Source: Myxococcales bacterium (lineage in GTDB: Bacteria > Myxococcota_A > Polyangia > Fen-1088). Taken from it: a stretch of DNA of 64,000 nt. Of this stretch, positions 19,479 to 28,703 are shown in pieces (positions within the stretch are counted from its first letter, which is position 1; every line of letters starts with the position of its first letter). The stretch is from positions 1 through 64,000 of the forward strand of contig JAGTJU010000002.1 of the NCBI GenBank assembly GCA_022184915.1, read 5' to 3'. Under the pieces are notes generated by a model. That model was not told the DNA's origin, made no database searches, and saw only the letters and a program-made list of their open reading frames with translations. The translations under genes and the position numbers were made by a program.

Positions 19479-20243
19479 GTGAAAACCTCAAAGACACCCA
19501 GCGATCAAGAAGCCTTCTTGCTACCACGGCTCGATCGACGCCCGGGCCCGGCGGTGCCGATTTCGCAGGCACGCGCGCACTCGATGGTGGCGATGGCAGT
19601 CAACGCCGCGGGACGCCTCGAAACGCCCCGCACAATGAAACCCAACCACCTTTACATGTTTGCGTCCGCGGCGGCGATCACGTTGGTGGCCGCATCAGCG
19701 TGGGGGATTGCAACGTGGCAGCGCTCGCCACAAACCGCGGTGCCCATCGTCGTCACCCCCCCAGCCCCAACCACCGTGGCCCCCCACGTGGAGCCCGAGC
19801 GAAAAGACACCCTACCCAAGCCACGGCTTGGCCCCCCTTCGGCTGCGCCGCCTGCGCGTCCTCGCCGCAGCGAAGACTGGTTGGCAACTGCCAATCGCTT
19901 GCGTGGCCAAAAGCGCTGGCGCGACGCCGCGCGAGCCTATGAAAACGCGGCCCGTCTTGGCAAAGAGCCACACACCGTGAACGCGGCCCAATTCTCGGCG
20001 GCTTTGCTGCGACGCGATCACCTAGGCGATCCCAAAGGCGCATTGGTGGCTCTGCAGAAATTGGCGGGCAATTTAACCACCGGTCCGTTGGCGGAAGAAA
20101 CGTTGTGGGAAACCGCTACAACGCAGCGGATTTTGGGTAAAACCGAAGCTGAACGCGTAACTTTGTTGAAGTTGCTTAACGTTGGCAAAAAAGAAACCGT
20201 TGTAACACGGCGAGCGCAAGCAAGGCTGCGCGAAATTCTTTAA
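19479..20243 (+). CDS. Membrane protein with TPR-like tail, likely anti-sigma factor
   Basis: From GTG 19479 (GGAAAAC upstream, just after the sigma factor stop) the protein has a ~55-residue cytoplasmic segment, one transmembrane helix (YMFASAAAITLVAASAWGIA, about 60-80), a Pro/Thr-rich stretch and a C-terminal helical repeat region (WRDAARAYENAARLGKEPHT) like a tetratricopeptide. This cytoplasm-membrane-periplasm layout right after an ECF sigma gene is the usual layout of myxobacterial anti-sigma/TPR regulators. No zinc-binding anti-sigma motif (HxxxCxxC) is present, so the assignment rests on topology and context. Confidence 0.65.
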   Translation: MKTSKTPSDQEAFLLPRLDRRPGPAVPISQARAHSMVAMAVNAAGRLETPRTMKPNHLYMFASAAAITLVAASAWGIATWQRSPQTAVPIVVTPPAPTTVAPHVEPERKDTLPKPRLGPPSAAPPARPRRSEDWLATANRLRGQKRWRDAARAYENAARLGKEPHTVNAAQFSAALLRRDHLGDPKGALVALQKLAGNLTTGPLAEETLWETATTQRILGKTEAERVTLLKLLNVGKKETVVTRRAQARLREIL

Positions 20244-20286
20244 CCGTTCTTCTGTACGCAACACCTCTATTCAAACGGAGGCCTTC

Positions 20287-21699
20287 GTGAAAACAAAACT
20301 TATGAAATGCGCCGTGATGATCGCCTTGATGTTGACCGCTTGCGATAGCAAAGACGCTGTGGTGGTGGGTGCAGGTGATGCGTCTGAGGCAAAGCTTGAT
20401 GGCGGTGTTCCGTCCACAAACAACGGTACAGGCAAAGACATATTTCCCGGCCTGATCGGCAATGGCCCAACCAACGCCGATCGCGAAGCCTTTTGCAAAG
20501 GCCGCGGCCCCTCGGTTGTGGTGCCGGGGGAAACGCCGGTATGCGCGGGAAAACTTGCGGAGAAAACTTTCCGTTATGGTTTGTGCACCTGCCAAGATGT
20601 GATGCTGAATGGCAAACTTCATACAGATTCCATCGACTCCAACGCAGGAATGTCGGTGGCCAATGGCGGAGCCTCTGTGGGCATAAATGGGACCTTCAGT
20701 AACCCGGGCGAATCACGCATCGGTGGCAGTTTGATTGTCAAAGGCCCCATGGGAAGCTCTGCGTCTCAAGAGATCACAGGCGATTTGAAGGTGGACGGAC
20801 TCCTTTCGAGCGAGGGCAAGGTGGCGGTGGGTCGCGACGCATGGATCAACGGATTCATTGCGGTGACTGGCGAACTTTCGGTGGGCCGTGATTTGCACAG
20901 CCCTTCGGGAAAACCATTGGTAGACGGTGCAAGAGTAGGCGGCAACGTGATCACTGAGCCGTTCACGTTTTCGCCTCCGTGCGACTGTGAAAAGCCCCTG
21001 GATGTAACGGCGATCGTAAATGAAGCCAGAACCAACAACCACAACGCGCTCATCAATTTGGATCCCGACCGCTTGGCGCTCGTGTCACAACCCACAATCC
21101 TCGAGTTGCCGTGTGGACGCTACTATCTTTCCGGCATCCGCGGGGCCGCTCCGATTACCATCAAGATCACCGGTCGCACAGCGATTTATGTTGGTGGCAG
21201 CATCGAGGCGGCCTCGAGCCTCAACGTGGATGTGGGCCCGCAAGGAGAAGTCGATCTCTTCGCCGAAGGAGCCGTCTTCGCGGTTTCGGGATCAATGAGA
21301 TTGGGGAGCAGCGACCGCCCCGCCGCTTCTCGCATGTACTTGGGTAGCACAAGCATCATGAACATCGAGGGCTCGGGTGAACTGGTGGCGAACATCTACG
21401 CCCCACGCGCACAACTGATCGCCGCGGTGTCGAAACTGCAGATCTACGGTTCGCTGTTTGTGCGCGGGGTCGTTGGCTCCAATCTCAGTGTGCGCTTTGA
21501 CCGCGCCATCACCGGAGCTGGCAACGATTGCGACAAAGAGATCGCCCCGCCGACGAAGGGAGGGGAATGCAAGGCGTGTGGCGACTGCGCGAACTATGCA
21601 GCCTGCATTGATGGCGTGTGTGGCGCCTGCCGCACCGACGCCGATTGTTGTTCGCCCCTGATTTGCCAAAACGGCCAGTGCGTGGTCATCGTGAACTGA
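20287..21699 (+). CDS. Secreted lipoprotein with bactofilin-like repeats and Cys-rich C-terminus
   Basis: GTG 20287 follows a strong AACGGAGG site. The signal MKTKLMKCAVMIALMLTACD has lipobox LTAC. Residues ~100-420 consist of short beta-strand repeats (NGKLHTDSIDSNAG, GGSLIVKGPMGSS, LSVGRDLHSP, ADVFA-like ENIYAPRAQL) resembling DUF7305/bactofilin-type right-handed beta structures. The final ~50 residues hold about ten cysteines (CKACGDCANYAACIDGVCGA then CRTDADCC), a pattern frequent in myxobacterial surface proteins. It is the last gene of the sigma-factor cluster and a candidate regulon output. Confidence 0.7.
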   Translation: MKTKLMKCAVMIALMLTACDSKDAVVVGAGDASEAKLDGGVPSTNNGTGKDIFPGLIGNGPTNADREAFCKGRGPSVVVPGETPVCAGKLAEKTFRYGLCTCQDVMLNGKLHTDSIDSNAGMSVANGGASVGINGTFSNPGESRIGGSLIVKGPMGSSASQEITGDLKVDGLLSSEGKVAVGRDAWINGFIAVTGELSVGRDLHSPSGKPLVDGARVGGNVITEPFTFSPPCDCEKPLDVTAIVNEARTNNHNALINLDPDRLALVSQPTILELPCGRYYLSGIRGAAPITIKITGRTAIYVGGSIEAASSLNVDVGPQGEVDLFAEGAVFAVSGSMRLGSSDRPAASRMYLGSTSIMNIEGSGELVANIYAPRAQLIAAVSKLQIYGSLFVRGVVGSNLSVRFDRAITGAGNDCDKEIAPPTKGGECKACGDCANYAACIDGVCGACRTDADCCSPLICQNGQCVVIVN

Positions 21700-21748
21700 G
21701 CGCGTAGCCAACGGGGCTGCACCTTAGGGCGGCAGCCCCAGACCCAAG

Positions 21749-21855
21749 CCCGGCAGTAAGGCTAAGGACGCAAGGCGGCTTACGTTAGTTGATAGAACAT
21801 ATTTTATCAGACAAATTTGACGCGGAGGGACGTGGCGCTTGTAGTTCCTGTACGC
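21749..21855 (+). repeat. R repeat copy R4
   Basis: A complete R repeat, nearly identical to R3 across its length, placed 50 bp after the lipoprotein stop. Being just after a gene end it might act as a transcript 3' structure, but the same repeat is also found away from genes. Confidence 0.85.
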
Positions 21856-21918
21856 CGACGGTGAGTGATATTTCCTTGTGCGGCGTGGGTTCTTCTTGTG
21901 TGCCCATGTGGCTCGACC

Positions 21919-22117
21919 TCATAGCCTCAAAGTCTTGGTGCGGCACTTGTCCTGGGGGCAGAATCGAATGCGTATGGCTGCGCTCTTTGGATTGATGATG
22001 AGGCGGTAGCTGCCATTTTCGGTGGCCTCGAAGCCGGGGATCGGCGGGAAGACGAAGTTGTCATAGGGGTTATTATCGGACAAGTGCAAGCGTCTCACCG
22101 TTCTTGACGCAAGCGCA
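21919..22117 (-). pseudogene. C-terminal remnant of an unidentified gene, partly duplicated
   Basis: On the minus strand a frame ending at TGA 21919-21921 reads RRLHLSDNNPYDNFVFPPIP, then GFEATENGSYRLIINPKSAA and IRIRFCPQDKC. It looks like a folded domain end, but the family is not recognised. Its upstream half lies in the 109-bp direct repeat, and the second copy of that half is at 23573-23681. Confidence 0.35.
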
Positions 22118-22142
22118 AATGCAGCTTATTCGTCCTATGCTC
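22034..22142 (+). repeat. 109-bp direct repeat, left copy
   Basis: The segment from CCGGGGATCGGCGGGAAGAC to TCGTCCTATGCTC is repeated base for base at 23573-23681. The pair brackets the truncated CysN gene exactly. The repeat includes coding sequence of the minus-strand remnant, which shows that it arose by duplication of a local sequence. Confidence 0.95.
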
Positions 22143-23572
22143 TACGAACGCGTTGCCCGAAGGCAAGCTCGAAGCCGTACGCCGCGAGTGTCTGCGCACC
22201 GACAAGCCCTTCGAGTACGCCTTTTTGCTGGACGCGCTTTCGGACGAGCAGGACCAGGGCATCACGATCGACACGGCCCGTGTGTTCTTCAAGACGAACG
22301 CCCGGGACTACATCATCATCGATGCGCCCGGGCACATCGAGTTTCTCAAGAACATGATTTCGGGCGCGGCGCGCGCCGAGGCGGCGGTGCTGGTCATCGA
22401 CGCCAAGGAAGGTGTGCGCGAGAACAGCCGCCGCCACGGGTACATTCTTTCGATGCTGGGCATCCGGCAGGTCGTGGTGTGCGTCAACAAGATGGACCTC
22501 GTCAACTTCGACGAGGCCGTGTTCCGGCGCATCGAGCAGGAATACCGGGCGTTTCTCACGGAGATTGGCGCCGTATCCCCCGAGCGCTTCATTCCGATCT
22601 CCGGCATGCAGGGCGACAACCTTGCGTCCCGCAGCGACAAAACCCCCTGGTACGACGGGCCCACGCTGCTCGAGATGCTCGACACCTTTCAAAAGGCCCC
22701 GCCGAAGGTGGATCGCCCCCTGCGCATGCCCGTGCAGGCCGTCTACAAGTTCACCAACCAGGGTGACGATCGCCGCATCATCGCGGGCCGCATCGAATCG
22801 GGCCGGGTGAAGGTGGGCGACAAGGTCGTCTTTACGCCCTCGAACAAGATCACCTACGTCAAGAGCATCGAGGGCTTCAACACGGAGTCGCGCGAGGAGG
22901 TCGAGGCGGGTTGGTCCACGGGCTTCACGCTCGCCGAAGAGCTCTACATCACGCGCGGCCAGGTGATGAGCCACGTGGAGCGGGCGCCGCTCGTCAGCAC
23001 GCGGCTGCGTGCAAACATCATCTGGTTGGGCCGCAAGTCCTTCGAGCCGGGCCGGGATTACAAGCTCAAGCTGCACACGGCCGCCGTGCCGGTGCGCATC
23101 CACCGCATCAACAAGGTCATCGACGCTTCCGAGGCGGGCAGCCAGCTCGACAAGCGCCGCGTGGACCGGCACGACGTGGCCGATCTCGTGCTGGAGACGC
23201 AAAGCCCTGTCGCGTTCGACACCGTGGGCGACAACGAGGCCAGCGGCCGCTTCGTCATCGTCGATGGGTATGAGATCGCCGGTGGCGGCATCATCGTTTC
23301 GGCGGAGGAAGAAGAGCGCGACGAGCTGCGCTTCGAGGCACGCATGCGCGACTTCCACTGGGTCAAAGGCGGCGTGACCGCCAGCCAGCGGGCCGAACGC
23401 CATGGTCACCCCGCGGCGCTCGTGATGTTCGTGGGCGGCCCAAAAACGGGCAAACACGGCTACGCCCGCGCACTCGAGAACGCCCTGTTCGAGAGCGGCC
23501 GGAACGCGTACATGCTGGACGGCACCAACGTGCTTTTGGGCATCGATGCCGATCTGCACTTCGTCGATGCCA
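22143..23572 (+). pseudogene. cysN: CysN/NodQ sulfate adenylyltransferase large subunit, truncated at both ends
   Basis: CysN is the GTPase subunit of ATP sulfurylase in sulfate assimilation; here it appears as a CysN-CysC fusion. The frame starts inside the protein at LPEGKLEAVRRECLRTDKPF and includes GITIDTARVFFKT (G2), IDAPGHIEFLKNMISGA (G3) and VNKMDLVNFDE (G4), then domains 2 and 3, a linker and only the start of the APS kinase (ALVMFVGGPKTGKHGYARAL). The first ~50 residues with the GTPase P-loop are missing, and the APS kinase stops soon after its own P-loop, where the right 109-bp repeat begins. The product cannot be functional. Confidence 0.85.
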
Positions 23573-23681
23573 CCGGGGATCGGCGGGAAGACGAAGTTGT
23601 CATAGGGGTTATTATCGGACAAGTGCAAGCGTCTCACCGTTCTTGACGCAAGCGCAAATGCAGCTTATTCGTCCTATGCTC
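23573..23681 (+). repeat. 109-bp direct repeat, right copy
   Basis: Identical to 22034-22142. It adjoins, without a gap, a displaced copy of the DUF1592 gene's 5' end. Confidence 0.95.
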
Positions 23682-23910
23682 CGCCAGGTAGGCCAGGAGT
23701 GGGCTCAGAACCTTGACCAGGTGCGCTGTCACTTTGCTGGTCGTCTTGGCCGTTTGTTCCAATGTTGCCTGTGCACGAGGTGCTCCAGGGGAGCCCCAGG
23801 GCCACAAAGGCTATTGGAAACACACCCTTGCCCATAAACCGCGAACGGACTGAAAACTGGCGCGTCATCTTCGTTGGGTCGCGGGAGCCCAACTTTCCGG
23901 GTCAATCTCG
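23682..23910 (-). pseudogene. Displaced copy of the 5' end of the DUF1592 gene
   Basis: On the minus strand this segment encodes the upstream region, signal peptide and first ~45 residues of the DUF1592 lipoprotein (MGKGVFPIAFVALGLPWSTS then CTGNIGTNGQDDQQSD). It matches 26890-27107 with about 10 percent differences, then ends abruptly at the 109-bp repeat. It is a partial segmental duplication located 0.1 kb past the 3' end of the DUF1552 gene. Confidence 0.75.
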
Positions 23911-24012
23911 AACCAGTTCTTGAGACGCTGGGGAGATGGCCCAGGGAAGCATTTGACAGGGCAAGCGAAAGCATAGGGCTGGCCGCTCGACGTGCGCTAA
24001 TCCCTGGCCTGG

Positions 24013-25287
24013 TTACGAGACGCGCAGATCGGGCAGTGGCCCCGTCGAGATGTCCCCGAACTTCTCGATCGGCAGTCCAGCGAAGTTGGCAACCGAGATC
24101 AGAACGTCGCTCAGCGCGTGCTTTTTGTCCGGATATTGCAGGTAGCGGCCGCCGCGAAAGTACCCCTTTCCCCCGATCAAGATGGCGGGGTGCGTTTGGG
24201 TGCCCTCGTGATGAATCCCGCCGGCCGCGTTGACCCAAACGAAGACGGTGTTGTCCGCCATCGTTCCGCCGCCCTCGGCCGTCGCCTTGAACTTGCCCAC
24301 CAGACTGGCAAGCCAGGCTGCGTGCTGGGTGTAAGCCTTGGTGAGCTCGGGCATCATCGAAAAGTGGTGCATCTGGTGATGGATGGACCCCTTGATTCCC
24401 AGGAACCCATATCCCGAACCGGCCCCGTTGTACCCTTCGATGGAGATGAGCGAGACGTGGGTGAGGGAGCACAGGTGCGCCGCGAAAGCAAGATCGAGCA
24501 GCGGCGGAACAGCCTCGCTCGGGAACTCATCGTTTTGCTGGCGGTAGGCGCTCTCGGGCTTTGCCGGGGCCTTGACGGTGTCACACTTCAGCGAGCTGCC
24601 GGCCGCCAGGCGGCGCTCTATCTCCCGCAGCGACTCCAGGTACTGGTCCAGCTTCGCTCGCTCGGGGCCGGCGAGCCGACCTGAGGCACGCTGCACGTCC
24701 TGCACCAGGAAGTCGAGGGCGCTGCGCTTGGAACTGAGCAGCTGCTGGCCGAGATCGGGCTGCGCCGCCGTCCCGGTCCGACCGGCGAACAGCGTCTGGT
24801 ATATCTTGTTCGGGCTCCACTCGGCCGGGAACGGTTGGTTCGGACCGTCGGCGCTGACACAGACCACCTGCTTGTTCTCGCCGCCGAGTGTGCCGAAAGC
24901 GGTCGAGGAGACGGGATCCGTCTTGCCCAAAGAGCGGGCCAGCACGCGGTCCATCGAGGCCCCGCCTGGCTTTCCCGCGACACCGGTGAGCGTCGCGTAG
25001 CCGCTGCCGTGGTTGTCCTCACGGTGCATGTGGAACTTGTCGAGGATGAGGACCTCGTCGCGGTACGGAGCAAGCGGCGCGAGGATCCCGCCCAGCTCGA
25101 AGCCACTCTTCGGGGCATAGAGTGCGGGGAGCAGGCCGCAGCTGTCGACGAAGAAGATCACCCTGCGGCGGGGCTGCGCCTGCGCCGTGCCCTCGCCGAC
25201 GAGCTTGTTCAGCATCGGAACGAGGAAGCTCGCGCCGGCGCCGAGCCCCATCATGCGCACGAAGTCGCGTCTTGTGTGCCGTGTCAT
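24013..25287 (-). CDS. DUF1552 protein (twin-arginine exported)
   Basis: The 424-residue protein begins MTRHTRRDFVRMMGLGAGAS, a twin-arginine signal followed by a hydrophobic h-region, so it is likely exported folded through Tat. The body matches DUF1552, a sulfatase/DUF1501-like family found in planctomycetes and myxobacteria; visible pieces are IFFVDSCGLLPALYAP, KFHMHREDNHGSGYATL and HLCSLTHVSLISIEGYNG. It starts 2 bp after the stop of the DUF1592 gene, and the two families are almost always paired. They have been linked to extracellular degradation of complex polymers, but no enzymatic activity is established. Confidence 0.88.
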   Translation of the reverse strand: MTRHTRRDFVRMMGLGAGASFLVPMLNKLVGEGTAQAQPRRRVIFFVDSCGLLPALYAPKSGFELGGILAPLAPYRDEVLILDKFHMHREDNHGSGYATLTGVAGKPGGASMDRVLARSLGKTDPVSSTAFGTLGGENKQVVCVSADGPNQPFPAEWSPNKIYQTLFAGRTGTAAQPDLGQQLLSSKRSALDFLVQDVQRASGRLAGPERAKLDQYLESLREIERRLAAGSSLKCDTVKAPAKPESAYRQQNDEFPSEAVPPLLDLAFAAHLCSLTHVSLISIEGYNGAGSGYGFLGIKGSIHHQMHHFSMMPELTKAYTQHAAWLASLVGKFKATAEGGGTMADNTVFVWVNAAGGIHHEGTQTHPAILIGGKGYFRGGRYLQYPDKKHALSDVLISVANFAGLPIEKFGDISTGPLPDLRVS

Positions 25288-25289
25288 GG

Positions 25290-27029
25290 TTACTTCTCCT
25301 GGTTGGAAGCGTTGCTGCGGAAAAGGAAGTGCTCGCCCACCGCGACCTGAACAACCAGCTCGCGGATGTTGCCTCCCGAGGCGACGAACGCGGCGTTCAG
25401 GCGTTTGAGCTCGCAGGCATCGTCGCCGGCCGCCGGCTCCCCACGCGCGTAGCGGTACAAATGCTGGACGAAACACTGACCCACGCGCGGGGATCCGGCC
25501 AACAGGGAAGAGAGCTCCAGCGCGCTGCCGACCGGGACCCGGCCGCCGTCGGTGACGACCTCCCCTTGCGAGTCCACCGGCCGGGCGCCGTCGGCGGTCC
25601 GGTAGGCTCCGATGGCGTCGTAGTTCTCGAAGAGGAAACCCATCGGGTCGATCAGGTTGTGGCAGGCTCGGCAGGTCGGGCTTGCGGAGTGGGCGTTCAT
25701 GCGCTCGCGGTGGGTCAAGCGCGGGTCGGGCGGCGGCGGAAATATGTCGACCCCAACCGGCGGCGGTGGCAACGGCTCGCAGAGGATGACGTCGCGCAAA
25801 TAGAGTCCTCGGTGCACGATGTCCGTCTCGGTGTCCGTGGCCAGGACGGCCATCGGCCCCGCCAGGGTCAGGAAGCCGCGGCGCTGTGCGGGCGGCAGCG
25901 CCACCCGCTGGAACCCCGAGCCGCCCGACGGGATCCCGTAGAGCCCGGCGAGAGCGGGTGAGACGACGGAGTGATCGGCCGTGAGCAACGTGTGCAGCCG
26001 GGCGTCCCCCTCCCACAGCACATGGGAGAACAGCATGCGTCCCTCGCTGGCCATGTCTGCGGCCATCGCCTTCGAGAAGCGCGGGAATTGCGTGGAGTTC
26101 TTGGCCTGTTGGGGAACGAGGTCGAAGTTCGCGTATTCCTCAAAGAAGCGAATGATGCCGCGGGCGCCGTCGGGTGTCGCCAGCAGGCGACGCGCCTGCT
26201 TCTCGACCTCCGCCGGCGCCCCGAGGGCGCCCGACTCCGCAGCGGCACGCAGCTCGCTGTCCGGCGGTGCGCCCGAGATGAAGAACGACAGGGCCGACGC
26301 GCGTTCGGACGGCGTCAACGGGACGACCGCCTTGGTGTCACGAGGATCACCTTGCTCCCAGCGGAAGAGCGCCTGTGGAGACGTCAGGATCACGGTGAGG
26401 ACCTGCCGCAAGGCCGAAGCGGCCCCGGCGCGGTCGTACTCGGCGGTCGCGTACTGCTCGTAGGCCGCTGTCTCCTCGGCGGTCAAGGCGCGCCGGAACA
26501 AACGCGGTGCCAAGCGCGCAACGGCGAGCTGCTTGAGACACCCCAGCTCCGGGGTGCCGCTTGGACACTCCAGCAGCTCCGATCGTCTCGCGTAGATCTC
26601 GTCGGCGATCTTGGCCGCTTGATCCAGCAGTTCCTCGACGGCGTTCACGGCGACGCCTGCCTGCCGGGCGTCGCTGCTCGATGTCCCCGGCAGGCGCAGC
26701 CGAAGCGTCGGGGCGGGCGTCCCTTTGAGACCACCGGGAACCAGCGCCGAGACCGTCTCGAAGGCCTCTTGCGGGGAGAGCCGCCAGATCCGCGCCGCCG
26801 GCACGCGGCAGCCCTGGCCCCAGTCGAGGGGCGACGACCCTAGCGGATCCGGCCTGTCGTCCCCGGGGGGCGGGGTGCCAGGGGTGCCAGGCGTTGGCTC
26901 AGAACCTTGACCCGGCGCATTGTCACTTTGCTGGTTGTCTTGGCCGCCTGTTCCAATGTTGCCCGTGCACGAGACGCTCCAGGGGAGCCCCAGGGTCACA
27001 AAGGCTATTGGAAACACGCCCATGCCCAT
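25290..27029 (-). CDS. DUF1592/DUF1588 lipoprotein
   Basis: The protein of about 579 residues has a signal ending in lipobox SVSC (MGMGVFPIAFVTLGLPWSVS), which favours ATG 27029 or 27023 over the upstream ATG 27086. A Gly/Pro-rich linker is followed by the DUF1587/1592/1588/1585 modules: RIWRLSPQEAFETVSALVPG, RLFRRALTAEETAAYEQYA, VLTVILTSPQALFRWEQGD, and CRACHNLIDPMGFLFENYD, a Cys-x-x-Cys-His motif that could bind a metal or haem. It is the first gene of a two-gene operon with the DUF1552 gene. The function is unknown; cell-surface polymer turnover has been proposed for the pair. Confidence 0.88.
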   Translation of the reverse strand: MGMGVFPIAFVTLGLPWSVSCTGNIGTGGQDNQQSDNAPGQGSEPTPGTPGTPPPGDDRPDPLGSSPLDWGQGCRVPAARIWRLSPQEAFETVSALVPGGLKGTPAPTLRLRLPGTSSSDARQAGVAVNAVEELLDQAAKIADEIYARRSELLECPSGTPELGCLKQLAVARLAPRLFRRALTAEETAAYEQYATAEYDRAGAASALRQVLTVILTSPQALFRWEQGDPRDTKAVVPLTPSERASALSFFISGAPPDSELRAAAESGALGAPAEVEKQARRLLATPDGARGIIRFFEEYANFDLVPQQAKNSTQFPRFSKAMAADMASEGRMLFSHVLWEGDARLHTLLTADHSVVSPALAGLYGIPSGGSGFQRVALPPAQRRGFLTLAGPMAVLATDTETDIVHRGLYLRDVILCEPLPPPPVGVDIFPPPPDPRLTHRERMNAHSASPTCRACHNLIDPMGFLFENYDAIGAYRTADGARPVDSQGEVVTDGGRVPVGSALELSSLLAGSPRVGQCFVQHLYRYARGEPAAGDDACELKRLNAAFVASGGNIRELVVQVAVGEHFLFRSNASNQEK

Positions 27030-27206
27030 AAACCGCGAATGGACTGAAAACTGGCACGTCATCTTCGTAGGGTAGCGCGAACCCAACTTTCCGGGTCAAT
27101 CTCGAACGAAATCTTCCCGTATTTAGGCCTGGCTCCCGACCTGAGACGCTGACGTTTGCGTTCGCACAGTCGACACCCCTGCGCCTTATAGGTACGGTTC
27201 TAAGCG

Positions 27207-28593
27207 CAATGCTGTTCACTTAAGAAACCTCGTAACCATCTGAAAATATTGTGCAATTCGTCTTGACAAGGCCCGAGGCTGCGAGCGCCGGCCTTCATGA
27301 GCCTGCTTCGTGGACCTGGCGATCACTTTCGAGCGTTCTTCAAACTGACCAGTGGCTGTGCGGACAAGTTCGACCGGACACGGACATGGAGCGCCCGCAG
27401 CGTCTTGATGTGGCTGATGGTCCTGACGATGCCGGACCGAAAGATGAGCTATCGACGGAGCTTGCGGATCGTGGCGTACTACGGGCGCAAGGTGTTCGAT
27501 TGGGCGAAGGTACCGACGTTGTCGTCCATCAGTGAAGCAAGAAAGAAGGTCTCGATCGAGACATGCCGTGGGTTGCTGCACCAGCTGGTCGAGCGGTGCG
27601 AGTCCATCATGCCGACTCCGAAAACCCCGTGGGGGAAACGTCGATTCATCGCGTTCGATGGAACGCGGGTTGTGTTGCCGCGCAGCGCGGATACAGCGAG
27701 GAAGATGGCGCGGCCGAAGCGGCCGAATGGGACGTCGGTGCACAATCCACAAGGGTTGGTGGTGATGGCTGCGGATGTGTTTCGCCGTCTTCCGTTGGAT
27801 TGGTCCCTGACCGGAAAAGGCATCGGCGAGAGGACGTCCATGCAGAAGCTGGTTCACCGATTGCCGTTCAAGGCAGGCGACGTGGCCGTCATGGACAGAG
27901 GGTTTCCGAGTCGCCACCTGTTCTCAGCCTTGATTGAACATGGCGTTGACATCATTGCGAGAATGAGCGCATCGAAGGCGACGGCGTGGAAAGAGCTCAA
28001 GCCATTCTTGTCTTCAAACAAGAAGACCGCGAAAGTGACACTGACGCTTCCGGGGGCGAGAGGGAACATTGAGCTTCAGGTGCGCGTCGTCGAGCGCGAC
28101 GCAAAGCCAGGCCGCCCGAGGAAAGGCACGAAGAACGAAAGGATGGTCATCGTGTCCACCTTGAGCGGAAAGGACGGATTCGATCGCAAAGACATCATCA
28201 AGCTCTACGCCTCTCGATGGGGAATCGAATCTCTCTTCAAGGAAATGAAGAGCTTCATGCAGACCGAGGACTTCCACAGCAAGAGCGTCCAAGGATGTGA
28301 ACAGGAACTCATTTCCGCGATGATCTGGATAGCCCTGGCATCGTTCCTTCAAGCAGAAGCGGAGCGTACCCTTGATGGCCGACGCGTCGTTCGCGCAGAC
28401 TGCCTACGAGCGGCCGGTGATCTGCTCTCTGCGATGCTTTCAGGAAAATCCATCCATGAACAGATGGACGATGACATCGCCGCCCTTCGAATGTTCGCGT
28501 ACGCCCCACAACAAGACAGGCACTATCCGAGGGAGTGCAAACGTCCCTTCGGTCGCACCATCCAAAGGGGTGGTGCTTAAGTGAACAGCATTG
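27207..28593. mobile_element. IS4-family insertion sequence, copy 1
   Basis: The 1,387-bp element has perfect 18-bp terminal inverted repeats, CAATGCTGTTCACTTAAG on the left and its complement on the right. Flanks are GTTCTAAGCG and GTGCTAGCCG, only 7 of 10 positions alike, unlike the perfect 10-bp duplications of copies 2 and 3, so one side has probably been rearranged since insertion. The transposase is intact and appears identical in translation to copy 3. Confidence 0.93.
27297..28580 (+). CDS. IS4-family transposase (copy 1)
   Basis: The 427-residue DDE transposase has FDGTRVVLPR (first Asp, about residue 121), VMDRGFPSRH (second Asp, about 199) and YASRWGIESLFKEMK (Glu in the YREK-type motif, about 303-317), which defines the IS4 group. 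ATG 27297 is the first ATG after the left end; a TTGACA-like sequence near 27262 may be its promoter. No frameshift is present, so transposition competence is plausible. Confidence 0.93.
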   Translation: MSLLRGPGDHFRAFFKLTSGCADKFDRTRTWSARSVLMWLMVLTMPDRKMSYRRSLRIVAYYGRKVFDWAKVPTLSSISEARKKVSIETCRGLLHQLVERCESIMPTPKTPWGKRRFIAFDGTRVVLPRSADTARKMARPKRPNGTSVHNPQGLVVMAADVFRRLPLDWSLTGKGIGERTSMQKLVHRLPFKAGDVAVMDRGFPSRHLFSALIEHGVDIIARMSASKATAWKELKPFLSSNKKTAKVTLTLPGARGNIELQVRVVERDAKPGRPRKGTKNERMVIVSTLSGKDGFDRKDIIKLYASRWGIESLFKEMKSFMQTEDFHSKSVQGCEQELISAMIWIALASFLQAEAERTLDGRRVVRADCLRAAGDLLSAMLSGKSIHEQMDDDIAALRMFAYAPQQDRHYPRECKRPFGRTIQRGGA

Positions 28594-28703
28594 GTGCTAG
28601 CCGGCGGTCTCGACGCTGACTGGACGCCAACCGCATGGGCGTGGCGCAGGCGATAGGGGTCGAGCGGTCTCGGTGCCGTGCGAGATGGTCCCCTCGCGCG
28701 CCG

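Noticed and set aside
22034-22142. 109-bp repeat as an integron attC site
   Set aside because: No clear core sites (RYYYAAC/GTTRRRY) in the right places, and the repeat overlaps coding sequence.
22135-23637. 500-residue minus-strand frame opposite the CysN fragment
   Set aside because: It is antisense to a clear CysN frame, His/Asp/Arg-rich and without family resemblance; an antisense shadow of a high-GC gene.
24013-26016. 667-residue minus-strand frame reading through both DUF genes
   Set aside because: The first ~240 residues are an off-frame reading of the DUF1592 gene; the real DUF1552 start is at 25287.
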